64,000 nucleotides of DNA from Ancylobacter tetraedralis (GCF_014195655.1 NZ_JACICD010000004.1:124001-188000); one strand, 5' to 3'; shown: positions 7,929 through 16,840, counted from the stretch's first letter. Numbers and translations are program-made. The notes: generated from the sequence alone by a model not told the origin.

Positions 7929-9008
7929 TCAGCGCGCGGTGCGCCGGATGAAGGCGCCGAAGGCGCGCGGGCCGTCCGCCACCGGGATATCGTCGACGAG
8001 CTTCAGCGTCGCGGTGTCGATCACGCTCAGCGTATTGGCTTCCCAGTTGGCGACATAGACGAAGGCGCCGTCACGACTGGTGTCGATTCCCTCCGGATAA
8101 TCGCCGACCGGGATGGTGGCGAGCGGCGCCAGCGTCTCCAGATCGAACACGCTGACCGTGGAATCATACTGGTCGGTCACGAAGGCGCGACCCCCGGCCA
8201 GCGCCACCGCATAGGGGCGCTGACCAACCTTCACCGTCGCGATCACCGTGCGGGCGGCGATGTCGATGACGCTCACATCGTTCGAGGCGACATTGGCGGC
8301 GTAGGCGCGCCGGCCCGCCGCATCGATGGTCACGCCGAACGGGCGCGCGCCGACGGGGATCGTGGCGAGGCGGGTCAGGCTCGATGTGTCGATGACGCTC
8401 ACCGCATCGGAATCGCGGTCGGCGGAAAGCAGCAGCGCGCCGTCGGGCGTCACCGCGAGGCCGGAGGGGGATTGGCCCACGGCCACCTCGCCCGTGACCG
8501 CGCCGCTCGCCGCGTCCACGGCGACGATGCGGTGCTGGTACCAGTCCGCGACATAGGCGGGGCTGCCGGAGGGATGAACGGCGACGCCGAGCGGCCCGCC
8601 GCCGACCTCGACGCGGAGGGTAATGGCGCGGCTGGCGGCATCCACGATGGTCAGCGCCTTGCCGTCCGGCGAGGTGACGAAGGCGCGCGCGCCGTCCGGC
8701 GATACCGCGATGCCCGCGGGCTTACCCGGGATGGGCAGGGTGGCGACGACCTTGCGCGTGGCGAGGTCGACGATGGAGAGCATTTCCGCCGGCTGCGAGG
8801 TGATGAAGGCCTCGTCCGCCCGGGCGGGGAGGGCGAGGAGCAGCGTCGTGACGGCGGCGAGCGCGAACAGACGCCCTCTCCCGGACCGAGAGGGCCGGGT
8901 GAGGGGGCCGGCGCGATCCGTGGTCCCGCAGCGGATCGACAGGCGGCCTTCCTCCCCACCCAAGCCCTCTCCCCGCCGGGGAGAGGGCCCAAGGGCCGGC
9001 CTGCGCAC
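7929..9008 (-). CDS. Secreted YVTN/YncE-like beta-propeller protein
   Basis: From about residue 65 the protein is a run of about seven 40-residue blades of the YVTN type, each with a core such as IPVGARPFGVTIDAAGRRAYAA and VSVIDTATLKLVDDI, preceded by a signal-peptide-like LFALAAVTTLLLALPARA. Such propellers are exported to the periplasm; their binding partner is unknown here. The N-terminus is odd: no ATG lies near the signal sequence, and the only ordinary start in frame is GTG 9008, whose first 45 codons would be translated from a palindromic intergenic repeat (8874-8990). The true start may be a rare codon nearer 8880. It is coupled to the SRPBCC gene, three bases downstream of its stop. 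Confidence 0.8.
   Translation of the reverse strand: MRRPALGPSPRRGEGLGGEEGRLSIRCGTTDRAGPLTRPSRSGRGRLFALAAVTTLLLALPARADEAFITSQPAEMLSIVDLATRKVVATLPIPGKPAGIAVSPDGARAFVTSPDGKALTIVDAASRAITLRVEVGGGPLGVAVHPSGSPAYVADWYQHRIVAVDAASGAVTGEVAVGQSPSGLAVTPDGALLLSADRDSDAVSVIDTSSLTRLATIPVGARPFGVTIDAAGRRAYAANVASNDVSVIDIAARTVIATVKVGQRPYAVALAGGRAFVTDQYDSTVSVFDLETLAPLATIPVGDYPEGIDTSRDGAFVYVANWEANTLSVIDTATLKLVDDIPVADGPRAFGAFIRRTAR
8874..8990. repeat. Palindromic GAGAGGG-type intergenic repeat
   Basis: Two inverted units: CCCTCTCCCGG...GAGAGGGCCGGGTGAGGG at 8874-8906, and a near-perfect palindrome CCCTCTCCCC-GCC-GGGGAGAGGG around 8965-8987. It resembles the REP-like elements scattered between genes in alphaproteobacteria. 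It sits between the SRPBCC stop and the signal sequence of the propeller gene. Confidence 0.65.
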
Positions 9009-9011
9009 CGC

Positions 9012-9557
9012 TCAGTTTCCGCCTTCGATCTGCTTCTTCAGGCCGTCGAGCCCGGCCTTGTAGAGCCCGGTCACGGCGGCGATGGCGGCCTCGTCGTTCA
9101 GTTCCGGCGGCGGGTCGTTATTGGGGAAGCCGCGATAGAACGCGCCGCGCCATTCGACCTCGGACTTGGTGCCGTCACCGGCCGGCGTCACGATCAGCCA
9201 GGACGAATAATTGGTGACGGGCAGAACCTTCACGTCCACCTGGTCGATCCGGTACATGAGCGTCATCTTTTCGGGGTCGAGCTTGGCGACTTCCTCGTCC
9301 ACCGTCGCGCCGTTCTTCAGGGTGAGCGTACGCTTGGCGCCGGGCGCGTTGCCGCCGGTGCCCTCGGTCTTGGCGACCACGGGAATCCACCCGCCGTCCT
9401 GGAAGTTGGAGACGACGGCCCACACCTTGTCCGGCGCGGCGTTGATCTCGATCTTCTCGGAGACCTTCTGCCGGGTCGGGCCGTGCGCGGAGGCGGCACC
9501 GAGCGTGGCGAGCATCGAGGTGGCGGCCAGTGCCGCGGCAAACAGCTGAAGTTTCAT
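9012..9557 (-). CDS. Exported SRPBCC (START/Bet v1-like) protein
   Basis: About 181 residues with a signal peptide (LQLFAAALAATSMLATLGAASA) and then an SRPBCC lipid/polyketide-binding fold: KVSEKIEINAAPDKVWAVVS, the domain's usual first strand and helix, through WRGAFYRG and a long C-terminal helix IAAVTGLYKAGLDGLKKQIE. The domain binds hydrophobic ligands in a deep cavity; the ligand here is unknown. ATG 9557 is preferred over the in-frame ATG at 9566 because GGGATGG lies just before it. It is upstream of the propeller gene and probably shares its transcript, so the two may form a periplasmic pair. Confidence 0.82.
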   Translation of the reverse strand: MKLQLFAAALAATSMLATLGAASAHGPTRQKVSEKIEINAAPDKVWAVVSNFQDGGWIPVVAKTEGTGGNAPGAKRTLTLKNGATVDEEVAKLDPEKMTLMYRIDQVDVKVLPVTNYSSWLIVTPAGDGTKSEVEWRGAFYRGFPNNDPPPELNDEAAIAAVTGLYKAGLDGLKKQIEGGN

Positions 9558-9684
9558 CGTTTCCATCCCGGACAGGGTTCGTTGCGGACTTTTCTCATCC
9601 GTTGGGAACTAATCTAGGGACAGAATCGACGTTCGTGAACTCTCCAAACGGCGAAAAATGGCTGCCGTGAATTCTTAGAGAATC

Positions 9685-11538
9685 TTAAGAGAATTCTTTC
9701 AGTATTTTCAGAAATGCCGTGCCGAACGCCTCCAGCTTGGCGGCGCCGACACCCTTGATGCCGGCCAGTTCGGTGCGGTTGCGCGGGTGCTCCACCGCCA
9801 TTTCCTCCAGCGTCTTGTCGGCAAACACCACATAGGCCGGCACGCCGCGATCGGCGGCGAGTTCGCGGCGCAGCGCCTTGAGCTTGCCGAGCAGCGCGCT
9901 CTCCGCCGGGGCGAGTTCGGCGCCGCGCTCGGAGCGGGCGAAGCGGTTGCGCTCGCGCTTGGCGGGCGCGCGCAGGGTGAAGGCCTTGGTGCCGGCCAGT
10001 ACGGCGAGGCCCGCCTCGGTGAGGGTGAGGGCGCCGTAGCGCTGCGGGTCGGCGTGGAGCGCATTGGTGGCCACCAGCTGGCGCAGCAGCGCGCGCCACT
10101 CGGTGGCCGGCTTGTCCGCCCCCGTGCCGAAATCGGCCAGCCGGTCATGGCCCCGCGCCGTCACCGGATCGGTGCGCTGGCCCGTGACGATGCCGGCGAC
10201 ATAGGCCGCACCGTAGCGCTCGCCGGTGGCGCGCACGATGCGCAGCACGAGCTGGGCGTCGCGGCTGGCGTCGACCACCTTCGGGGGATCGCGGCACACG
10301 TCGCAGGCGCCGCAGGCTTTCGCCCGCTCGCCGAAATAGCCCAGCAGCACCGCGCGCCGGCAGGTCACTGCCTCGCAGAAGCCGACCATGGCGTCGAGCC
10401 GGCGGGCCTCGACCATCTTGCGCTCGGGCGAGGAGGGTTCCTCGTCGAGGAAGCGGCGGCGCGTGGCGATGTCGCCTGCCGAATAGAGCAGCAGCGCCTC
10501 GGCCGGCTGGCCGTCGCGACCGGCGCGGCCGATCTCCTGGTAATAGGCCTCCAGCGTGCCGGGGGAATCGGCGTGCAGCACGTAGCGCACGTCGGATTTG
10601 TCGATGCCCATGCCGAAGGCGACGGTGGCGACCATCACCACCCCGTCCTCGGCGAGGAAGGTCTCCTGGTTGGCCCCGCGGACCTCCGTGGAGAGCCCGG
10701 CATGATAGGGCAGGGCGCGGATGCCGGCGGCGGACAGGCGCTCGGCGGTCTCGTCCACCTTCTTGCGCGAAATGCGGTAGACGATGCCGGACAGCCCCTC
10801 GCGGGCCCGCACGAAGCTCTCGATCTGCCGGGCCGGATCCTTCTTGTCCTCGACACCGATGAAGATGTTCGGCCGGTCGAAGCCGGAAACGAAGACGCGG
10901 GCCTGCCCGCCGAACAGCCGCTCGACGATGTCGTCGCGCGTCGCCTTGTCGGCGGTGGCGGTGAGCGCGACCAGCGGCACGTTGGGGAAGATCTCGCGCA
11001 GCCGGCCGAGGCCGAGATATTCGTTGCGGAAGGAATGGCCCCATTGCGAGATGCAGTGCGCCTCGTCCACCGCCACCAGGCCGAGCGTGAGGCGCGACAG
11101 CGCGGCGAGCATCCGCTCGGTCATCAGCCGCTCGGGCGCGAGATAGAGCAGGCTCACCTCGCCGGCCGCGACACGGCGCCAGATGGCGACATTGTCCTCG
11201 CGGGACTTGCCGGAGTGAATGGCCTCGGCCGCGACGCCCTGCAGCTTCAGCGCGTTGACCTGGTCGTCCATCAGCGCGATCAGCGGCGAGATGACGATGG
11301 AGAGCCCGCCGAACACCAAAGCGGGCAGCTGGTAGCACAGCGACTTGCCCGCGCCGGTCGGCATGACCGCCAGCGTCGGCACGCCGGCAAGCACCGCGTC
11401 CACCACATCCTGTTGGCCCGGCCGGAAGCGATCGAAGCCGAACACCTCCGCCAGCCGGGCGCGCTTCAGCGCCTCGATGCCAGGGGGCAGCAGGCCGGGG
11501 GTAGTCGGGCCCGGCGTGGGGTGGACGGAAATGTTCAT
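9685..11538 (-). CDS. recQ: ATP-dependent DNA helicase RecQ
   Basis: A 617-residue SF2 helicase with motif 0 FGFDRFRPGQQDVVDAVL, Walker A PTGAGKSLCYQLPA, DEAH box VDEAHCISQWGHSFR, motif III ALTATAD, motif VI QEIGRAGRDGQPA, a zinc site (CRRAVLLGYFGE...CGACDVC), a RecQ winged helix, and a C-terminal HRDC domain (residues about 530-605, with AGIKGVGAAKLEAFG). It unwinds DNA 3' to 5' in recombination and fork repair, in the cytoplasm. Length and domain order are complete. It is divergent from cbiB, with 114 nt between the starts. Confidence 0.97.
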   Translation of the reverse strand: MNISVHPTPGPTTPGLLPPGIEALKRARLAEVFGFDRFRPGQQDVVDAVLAGVPTLAVMPTGAGKSLCYQLPALVFGGLSIVISPLIALMDDQVNALKLQGVAAEAIHSGKSREDNVAIWRRVAAGEVSLLYLAPERLMTERMLAALSRLTLGLVAVDEAHCISQWGHSFRNEYLGLGRLREIFPNVPLVALTATADKATRDDIVERLFGGQARVFVSGFDRPNIFIGVEDKKDPARQIESFVRAREGLSGIVYRISRKKVDETAERLSAAGIRALPYHAGLSTEVRGANQETFLAEDGVVMVATVAFGMGIDKSDVRYVLHADSPGTLEAYYQEIGRAGRDGQPAEALLLYSAGDIATRRRFLDEEPSSPERKMVEARRLDAMVGFCEAVTCRRAVLLGYFGERAKACGACDVCRDPPKVVDASRDAQLVLRIVRATGERYGAAYVAGIVTGQRTDPVTARGHDRLADFGTGADKPATEWRALLRQLVATNALHADPQRYGALTLTEAGLAVLAGTKAFTLRAPAKRERNRFARSERGAELAPAESALLGKLKALRRELAADRGVPAYVVFADKTLEEMAVEHPRNRTELAGIKGVGAAKLEAFGTAFLKILKEFS

Positions 11539-11652
11539 CGCGTGGATGCGTGCCCCTCGGTGGCGTTCGGACCCTTGAAGGATGGCGTGCGGACGGAAAT
11601 GGTGGGGCCGCTCGCCGACCGGATTCGCGAGCCCGCCAGAGAATCACTCGCC

Positions 11653-12627
11653 ATGGCCCTCGAACTGACCCTTGCTTTAACCCTCGTCGCGCTGCTGTTC
11701 GAGGCCGCTTTAGGCTATCCGCCGTTTTTGCTCAAGGCGATCGGCCATCCCGTCACGTGGGCAGGCCGGCTGATCGGCGGCCTCGACGCCACGATCAACC
11801 GCGAGAGCGACAGCCCGCGCACGCGCCGACTCGCCGGCGTGGCGGCGCTCATCCTCATCCTTCTCGTCGCGCTGGCGGCGGGCGCGGGCGTGCAGAACCT
11901 GTTGATGCGGCTGCCGTTCGGCTTCCTGCTGGTGGCGCTGGTCGGCTCCTCGCTCTTTGCCCAGCGTAGCCTTTACCAGCATGTGGCGCGCGTCGCGGAC
12001 GGGCTCGACGCCAGCCTGGCGGCCGGGCGGGAGGCGGTATCGCATATTGTCGGGCGCGACCCGGAACGGTTGGACGAGGCGGGCGTGGCTCGCGCGGCCA
12101 TCGAGAGTCTGGCGGAGAATTTTTCCGACGGCATCGTCGCGCCGGCCCTGTGGATGGTGGTCGGCGGGCTGCCGGGCGGGGCCGCCTACAAGATGGTGAA
12201 CACCGCCGACAGCATGATCGGCCATCGCGACAGCCGTCACCTTCACTTCGGCTGGGCGGCGGCGCGGTTCGACGATCTGGTCAACCTGCCAGCCTCGCGC
12301 CTCGCGGGGGTGCTGATGGTGGCCGGGGCGGTGTTCGTGCGCGGGGCCTCGCCAGTCCGGGCGTGGCGAGCGATGCTGCGCGATGCGGCCCGGCACCGCT
12401 CGCCCAATGCCGGCTGGCCGGAGGCGGCGCTGGCCGGCGCGCTCGGCATCGGCATTGCCGGCCCGCGCTATTATGGCGGCAAGCTCTCCACCGATGGCGT
12501 GATGGGCGAGGGCGGCCGGCGCGAATGCACGGCGGAGGATATCCGCCGCGCGCTCGCGCTCTATCGCGCGGCGGATGCGGTGATGCTCGCCCTGCTGGCG
12601 GCGGGCACGCTGGCGACGGCGCTGTGA
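11653..12627 (+). CDS. cbiB: Adenosylcobinamide-phosphate synthase CbiB/CobD
   Basis: A 324-residue integral membrane protein with several hydrophobic segments (LTLALTLVALLFEAALG, AALILILLVALAAGAG, MRLPFGFLLVALVG, VMLALLAAGTLATAL). Family motifs are HPVTWAGRLIG, RAAIESLAENFSDGIVAPALW, YKMVNTADSMIGH and GPRYYGGKL. It joins aminopropanol (phosphate) to adenosylcobyric acid, closing the lower-ligand arm of B12. ATG 11653 is chosen by the family start; the frame is open upstream. It is convergent with cobQ, which makes its substrate. CobD is the name in the Pseudomonas scheme; this is not the L-Thr decarboxylase called CobD in Salmonella. Confidence 0.94.
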   Translation: MALELTLALTLVALLFEAALGYPPFLLKAIGHPVTWAGRLIGGLDATINRESDSPRTRRLAGVAALILILLVALAAGAGVQNLLMRLPFGFLLVALVGSSLFAQRSLYQHVARVADGLDASLAAGREAVSHIVGRDPERLDEAGVARAAIESLAENFSDGIVAPALWMVVGGLPGGAAYKMVNTADSMIGHRDSRHLHFGWAAARFDDLVNLPASRLAGVLMVAGAVFVRGASPVRAWRAMLRDAARHRSPNAGWPEAALAGALGIGIAGPRYYGGKLSTDGVMGEGGRRECTAEDIRRALALYRAADAVMLALLAAGTLATAL

Positions 12628-12639
12628 GGGACGAAACGT

Positions 12640-12732
12640 TATTCCGGACGTCCGCAGAGCCGCTTCGGGTTCGCCGGAAATCGCTGAGCGGTCCCGGCTC
12701 GAAGCTTCGCTCCGGCCGGGATGACAACGGCG
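12640..12732. repeat. Intergenic repeat ending in GGCCGGGATGAC
   Basis: Between the convergent cbiB and cobQ ends lies a segment with CTCGAAGCTTCGCTCCGG and a terminal GGCCGGGATGACAACGGCG. The same GGCCGGGATGAC core appears at 18439 before cobN, and a related GCGGGGATGACGAC before modB, so this looks like a dispersed non-coding repeat family. Confidence 0.5.
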
Positions 12733-12736
12733 GCGA

Positions 12737-14194
12737 TCAACGCGCCAGCGCCAGCAGCCGGTCGAGATCGACATGCCGCTCCAGATGCGCGGCCAGCGCG
12801 TCGAGCGTCTCCTCCACGCCGGTTTCATAGGCCAGCGTGCTGGGGGCCGCGCCGAGCCGCGCCAGCCAGTGCGCGCGCTGGCGATCGTCGGCGAACAGGC
12901 CGTGCGCATAGGTGCCGATGATCCGCCCATCCGGGGAGACGGCGCCCTCCGGTCCCTCGCCATCGATGAGCGCGAAGGGGCGGGCGCGGCCGGGGCCCCG
13001 CGTCACGCCCATATGCATCTCGTAGCCGGAGAAGGCGATGTCGTCGGCCGTGCCGGTGATGGCGACCAGCCGCTTGTCGCCCGCCAGCACGGTTTCGACA
13101 TCGAGCAGGCCCAGGCCGGCCACGCTGCCGGGCGGGCCCTCAAGCCCCTCGGGGTCGGCGATGGTGTGCCCCAGCATCTGGTAGCCCCCGCACAGGCCGA
13201 GCACGCGGCCGCCGCGCCGCACATGGGCGAGGAGGTCGATATCCCAGCCATGGCGGCGGAAGTCTTCCAGATCGGCGATGGTGGATTTCGAGCCGGGCAG
13301 GATGACGAGGTCGGCATCGCCCGGCAGCGCGGCGCCGGGGCGGATGCGCAGCACCTCCACCAATGGCTCGGCGTCGAGCGGGTCGAGATCGTCGAAATTG
13401 GCGATGCGCGGCAGGATCGGCACGGCGATGCGCAGCCTTGCATCCGGCTTCGGCTGGGCGGGGGCATCGAGGGCGAGCGCGTCCTCGGCCGGCAGGCGGC
13501 GGGCATCGGGAAAGAAGGGGATGAGGCCGAGCGGTGCCCAGCCGGTTCGTCGCGCGATCTCATCCATGCCGGCAGCGAACAGCGTGGGGTCGCCGCGAAA
13601 GCGGTTGACGAGGAAGCCGCGGATCATCGCGGCATCCTCCTCCGGAAGCACGGCGCTTGTGCCGACCAGGCTGGCGATGACGCCGCCGCGGTCAATGTCG
13701 CCGATCAGCACCACGGGCACATTGGCGGCGCGGGCGAAGCCCATATTGGCGATGTCGCCGGCGCGCAGATTGATCTCGGAAGCCGAGCCCGCGCCTTCCA
13801 CCAGCACGAGGTCGGCCTGCGCGCGCAGCTTCTCATAGCTCTCCAGCACGGCGGCCATCAGGGCGGGTTTCAGCGCCTGATACTCGCTGGCCCGCGCGGT
13901 GCCGCGCGCACGGCCCTGCACCACGACCTGCGCGCCGATCTCGCTCTGCGGCTTCAGCAGCACCGGGTTCATGTGGACGGAGGGCGGCACGCGCGCCGCG
14001 CGGGCCTGCAGCGCCTGCGCGCGGCCGATCTCGCCGCCGTCCGGCGTGACGGCGGCATTGTTGGACATGTTCTGCGGCTTGAACGGCCGAACCCTCAGCC
14101 CGCGCAAGGTGTAGGCGCGCGCGAGGCCGGCGACGACGAGCGACTTGCCGACATCCGAGCCGGTGCCCTGGAACATGAGGGCGCGCGTTATCAC
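12737..14194 (-). CDS. cobQ: Cobyric acid synthase CobQ
   Basis: A 485-residue glutamine amidotransferase. The N-terminal synthetase half has the P-loop [45 protein letters not shown] and [13 protein letters not shown]. The C-terminal GATase has the nucleophile Cys in [13 protein letters not shown] and the His in GTYAHGLF. It adds four amides (b, d, e, g) to adenosylcobyrinic acid a,c-diamide with Gln and ATP. It is the last gene of the cbtB-cbtA-cobP-cobO arm, with a TM2 gene interposed 22 nt upstream, and probably feels the B12 riboswitch at its head. Confidence 0.97.
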   Translation of the reverse strand: MITRALMFQGTGSDVGKSLVVAGLARAYTLRGLRVRPFKPQNMSNNAAVTPDGGEIGRAQALQARAARVPPSVHMNPVLLKPQSEIGAQVVVQGRARGTARASEYQALKPALMAAVLESYEKLRAQADLVLVEGAGSASEINLRAGDIANMGFARAANVPVVLIGDIDRGGVIASLVGTSAVLPEEDAAMIRGFLVNRFRGDPTLFAAGMDEIARRTGWAPLGLIPFFPDARRLPAEDALALDAPAQPKPDARLRIAVPILPRIANFDDLDPLDAEPLVEVLRIRPGAALPGDADLVILPGSKSTIADLEDFRRHGWDIDLLAHVRRGGRVLGLCGGYQMLGHTIADPEGLEGPPGSVAGLGLLDVETVLAGDKRLVAITGTADDIAFSGYEMHMGVTRGPGRARPFALIDGEGPEGAVSPDGRIIGTYAHGLFADDRQRAHWLARLGAAPSTLAYETGVEETLDALAAHLERHVDLDRLLALAR

Positions 14195-14216
14195 CGCGCG
14201 TCCCCCAGGCCGGCCG

Positions 14217-14441
14217 TTATGAGCGGCGTGCTTCCAGATAGTCCACGCGGCGCTCGAGGTTGGCCTCGCGCACCATGCCGGGAATGAGGAACAGGTCGAT
14301 GATCTGCCCGATGCCGAGCAGGCCGAGCGTCAGCAGCCACAGCGCGCCGGTCCAGTAGCGCCCGGCATAGAAGCGATGAATGCCGCAAACGCCGATCAGG
14401 CCGAAGAACCAGAACAGGTAGGCGACAGGGGTGGAACGCAT
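14217..14441 (-). CDS. TM2 domain membrane protein
   Basis: A 74-residue protein with two transmembrane helices in the TM2 pattern: [20 protein letters not shown], then [26 protein letters not shown]. The HRFY between the helices and the Asp near the end of the second are family marks. The charged tail is [19 protein letters not shown] 14441 is chosen because the TM2 core begins a few residues later. It is inserted between cobO (124 nt upstream) and cobQ (22 nt downstream). No cobalamin role is known for TM2 proteins, so it may simply be a passenger. Confidence 0.85.
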   Translation of the reverse strand: MRSTPVAYLFWFFGLIGVCGIHRFYAGRYWTGALWLLTLGLLGIGQIIDLFLIPGMVREANLERRVDYLEARRS

Positions 14442-14565
14442 CGAAGCGTTTCTCCGTAGATGGGCCACGCCGCGAGTTTCGGCGTCTCTCATCACATAGG
14501 AATGTCATCGGCAAATTGTGAGAGCGCACGGTTCAATTCCTCCCCGGAAAGGCATCGGGATGGCA

Positions 14566-15183
14566 TCAGAACTCGATGCCTGGCTGCGCCTTCACCCCGG
14601 CCTTGAAGTGGTGCTTCACCAGGCTCATCTCGGTGACGAGATCGGCGGCTTCCACCAGCGCCGGCTTGGCGTTCCGCCCGGTGACGACGACATGCAGCCC
14701 CGCCCGGCGCGCCGCAAGCGCGGCGATCACCTCCTCCAGCGGGAGATAGTCGTAGCGCAGCGCGATGTTGAGCTCGTCGAGGATGACGAGGCCGATGGTC
14801 GGATCCGCCATCAATTCCTGGGCCTTTTCCCAGGCGCGGCGCGCCGCCGCGATGTCGCGGGCGAGGTCCTGCGTCTCCCAGGTGAAGCCCTCGCCCATGG
14901 CGTGCCAGACGACCCGCTCGCCGAAGCTTGCCAGCGCGTCCCGCTCGCCGGACTGCCAGGCGCCCTTGATGAACTGCACCACGCCGACCCGCCCGCCATG
15001 GCCCAGCACCCGCAGCGCAAGGCCGAAGGCGGCGGTGGACTTGCCTTTGCCCGTGCCGGTGTGGACGATGAGAAGACCCTTCTCCACCGTCTTGCCCGCC
15101 ACTTCGGCATCCTGCACCGCCTTGCGCTTTTCCATCTTGGCGCGGTGGCGGGCGGCGTCCTCCTCGGAAATATCGGTCGTCAT
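14566..15183 (-). CDS. cobO: Corrinoid adenosyltransferase CobO (BtuR type)
   Basis: A 205-residue enzyme with the CobA/CobO/BtuR P-loop VHTGTGKGKSTAAFGLALR, then VGVVQFIKGAWQSGE, the Walker-B-like VILDELNIALRYDYL and the C-terminal VTEMSLVKHHFKAG. It transfers the adenosyl group of ATP to cob(I)yrinic acid a,c-diamide. Its ATG overlaps the cobP stop (ATGA at 15180-15183), indicating translational coupling. It belongs to the riboswitch-led minus-strand transcript. Confidence 0.96.
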   Translation of the reverse strand: MTTDISEEDAARHRAKMEKRKAVQDAEVAGKTVEKGLLIVHTGTGKGKSTAAFGLALRVLGHGGRVGVVQFIKGAWQSGERDALASFGERVVWHAMGEGFTWETQDLARDIAAARRAWEKAQELMADPTIGLVILDELNIALRYDYLPLEEVIAALAARRAGLHVVVTGRNAKPALVEAADLVTEMSLVKHHFKAGVKAQPGIEF

Positions 15184-15686
15184 TTCACTTTCATCGGCAG
15201 CCCGGCGACCATGAAGATCACCGTGTCGGCGCGGGCCGCCACCATCTGGTTGAGCCGGCCCTGCGCGTCGCGGAAGCGGCGGGCCAGCGCGTTGTCGGGC
15301 ACGATGCCGAGGCCGGTCTCGTTCGAGACCACCACCACCGGGCCGTCATGGGCACCCAGCGCCGCGACCAGCGCCGCGCATTCGGCCGAAAGGTCGGCCT
15401 CGGCGAGCAGGCGGTTGGTCAACCACAGGGTGAGGCAGTCGACCAGCACCGGCCGGCCGGGGGGAAGCCCGGCCACCGTGCGCGCGAGATCGTGCGGGGC
15501 GTCCAGCGTCTGCCAGCCCTCGCCCCGGCGCGCGCGGTGCAGGCCGATGCGCTCCGCCATCTCGGCATCATAGGCCTCGGCGGTTGCGATATAGCTCCAG
15601 GGCGCGGGCAGGCGCTCGATGAGTTCCTCGGCGTGCCGGCTCTTGCCGGAGCGGGCGCCGCCGAGGATGAAGGTGAGGCTCGTCAC
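15180..15686 (-). CDS. cobP: Bifunctional adenosylcobinamide kinase / guanylyltransferase CobP
   Basis: A 168-residue enzyme with P-loop FILGGARSGKSRHAEEL, then ATAEAYDAEMAERI and HRARRGEGW (the family's guanylylated His region), VLVDCLTLWLTN and VSNETGLGIVPDNALARRFRD. It phosphorylates adenosylcobinamide and transfers GMP to give AdoCbi-GDP. The start is taken as GTG 15686 because the conserved protein begins there and cbtA ends at 15691; an ATG 16 codons upstream would run deep into cbtA. It overlaps cobO by four bases. Confidence 0.95.
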   Translation of the reverse strand: MTSLTFILGGARSGKSRHAEELIERLPAPWSYIATAEAYDAEMAERIGLHRARRGEGWQTLDAPHDLARTVAGLPPGRPVLVDCLTLWLTNRLLAEADLSAECAALVAALGAHDGPVVVVSNETGLGIVPDNALARRFRDAQGRLNQMVAARADTVIFMVAGLPMKVK

Positions 15687-15690
15687 CCCG

Positions 15691-16422
15691 TCAGGCCGCG
15701 GGCGCGGCGAGGCGCGGGCGCAGCCAGCCGGCAAGGCCGCCGAGCAGCGCCCAGAACACGAAGCTCACCGCTACGCTCGCGACCACGAAACGGTGATGCA
15801 GAGCTTCGGGAATCGCCGTCTCATAGCTGTCCGGCTGCGGCGCGCCGATCAGCTGCGGCGCGACGATGAGCGCGACGCCGGCCACGGCGAGCAGGGGCGA
15901 GCGGCCGAAGGCGAGAAGCGCGAGGCCGCCGGCGGTCGCCGCCGCCGTGCCCACCCACCAGAGCTGGCGCGCCGCGAGGTCGCCGGCCGGCATGGCCGGC
16001 AGTTCGGGGGGCAGGCCAAGCCCGGGCGCCAGGGTGAAAACGGCAAAGCCCGCCAGACCCCAGATCACGCCCTGGTGCCAGTTTTGCAATCCGCCGGCGA
16101 TCTCGCTCGCCGACACCAGCAGCAAGGCGAAGCCGAAGCCGGTGAGCACGGTGAACAGCAGGGTGAGGCCGTTGCGCTCGAAGCCGTCGGCCGGTGCCCA
16201 GGCCTCGCTGTCATGCTCGTGCGCAGCCGATTCCTGCGCGCCGGCCGCCTGCGCGGTGGCATTCGCATGGTCATGGGCGGGCGCGGCGGCTTCCGCCTGC
16301 TCGAAGGTCTCGGCCTTGAGGATCAGCGGGACGGTGGTGAGGAGATGGAGGCCGGCGCCCACCAGCCCGGTGCCGATGCCGGCAAGCGCGGCGACGAAAA
16401 GAATCGTCCTGAAAAGCGACAT
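15691..16422 (-). CDS. cbtA: Predicted cobalt transporter subunit CbtA
   Basis: A 243-residue membrane protein with five or so transmembrane segments, beginning MSLFRTILFVAALAGIGTGLVGAG. A His-rich loop follows the first helix (HDHANATAQ, HEHDSE, residues about 47-70), and WHQGVIWGLAGFAVF and ALHHRFVVASVAVSFVFWALLGG come later. CbtA works with CbtB as a proposed B12-regulated cobalt importer. ATG 16422 is preferred over an upstream in-frame ATG that would overlap cbtB. It is 19 nt downstream of cbtB and 4 nt upstream of cobP. Confidence 0.92.
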   Translation of the reverse strand: MSLFRTILFVAALAGIGTGLVGAGLHLLTTVPLILKAETFEQAEAAAPAHDHANATAQAAGAQESAAHEHDSEAWAPADGFERNGLTLLFTVLTGFGFALLLVSASEIAGGLQNWHQGVIWGLAGFAVFTLAPGLGLPPELPAMPAGDLAARQLWWVGTAAATAGGLALLAFGRSPLLAVAGVALIVAPQLIGAPQPDSYETAIPEALHHRFVVASVAVSFVFWALLGGLAGWLRPRLAAPAA

Positions 16423-16441
16423 GAAGAGTCCCCCGGCACGG

Positions 16442-16627
16442 TCAGTGGCAGGGGAAGGCGTTGGCGTGGCGCACATCATGCGTCGCGTTGTGCATGGCGC
16501 TGACATGGGAGAAGCCCACGCCGCCGAGCACGACCACGCCGATGAGGGCCGCGAAGGTGATGGCCACCGCGCGGGCGGCGAGCGAATCGTGCGAGGCGGC
16601 CAGATTCAGGCCGTTCCGGGTCGTCAT
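16442..16627 (-). CDS. cbtB: Cobalt transporter subunit CbtB
   Basis: A 61-residue protein with one transmembrane helix (AVAITFAALIGVVVLGGVGF) and a His-rich tail ending SAMHNATHDVRHANAFPCH, the typical CbtB metal-binding end. ATG 16627 follows AAAGGAGAC. It is the first gene behind the minus-strand cobalamin riboswitch; a GGCCCT/AGGGCC hairpin at 16641-16659 lies directly upstream of the ribosome site and may be part of the expression platform. Confidence 0.92.
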   Translation of the reverse strand: MTTRNGLNLAASHDSLAARAVAITFAALIGVVVLGGVGFSHVSAMHNATHDVRHANAFPCH

Positions 16628-16674
16628 GACAGTCTCCTTTGGCCCTCCACCCGAGGGCCGTTGCGGTTTCCGTC

Positions 16675-16840
16675 GCCGGCCGGTCTCCTGGCTCGCGGGT
16701 CGCGGCCCCGTCTCCGCCTTCCCGGCACAAGGCCAGTGGCTGATGGAGGAGGGCTCGCCGCTCACAGTTGCGGGGGCAGCCGAGGATTCGGCGGATGTCT
16801 CCGCCCCACCGCGTTCCCGTCTTGCGTCCCGTGCGTCTCA
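16675..16840 (-). ncRNA. Cobalamin (AdoCbl) riboswitch upstream of cbtBA-cobPO
   Basis: Read on the minus strand the order of conserved elements is CGGGAACGCGGTG, AATCCTCGGCTGCCCCCGC, AACTGTGAGCGG, AGCCACTGGCC, GGGAAGGCGG and finally CGAGCCAGGAGACCGGCC, all characteristic of the cobalamin riboswitch and its B12 box. It ends about 45 nt before the cbtB start. Known members fold on adenosylcobalamin and shut off the downstream genes. Confidence 0.95.

Noticed and set aside
9787..11652. Long N-terminal extension of the cbiB frame across recQ
   Set aside because: That part is antisense to RecQ; the CbiB family begins at 11653.
14521..14545. CGGTTCAATTCCTCC resembling a tRNA T-arm
   Set aside because: No acceptor, D or anticodon arms can be drawn around it.
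15687..15734. Upstream ATG start for CobP
   Set aside because: It would add 16 residues of antisense-like Arg/Pro sequence and overlap cbtA; GTG 15686 matches the family start.
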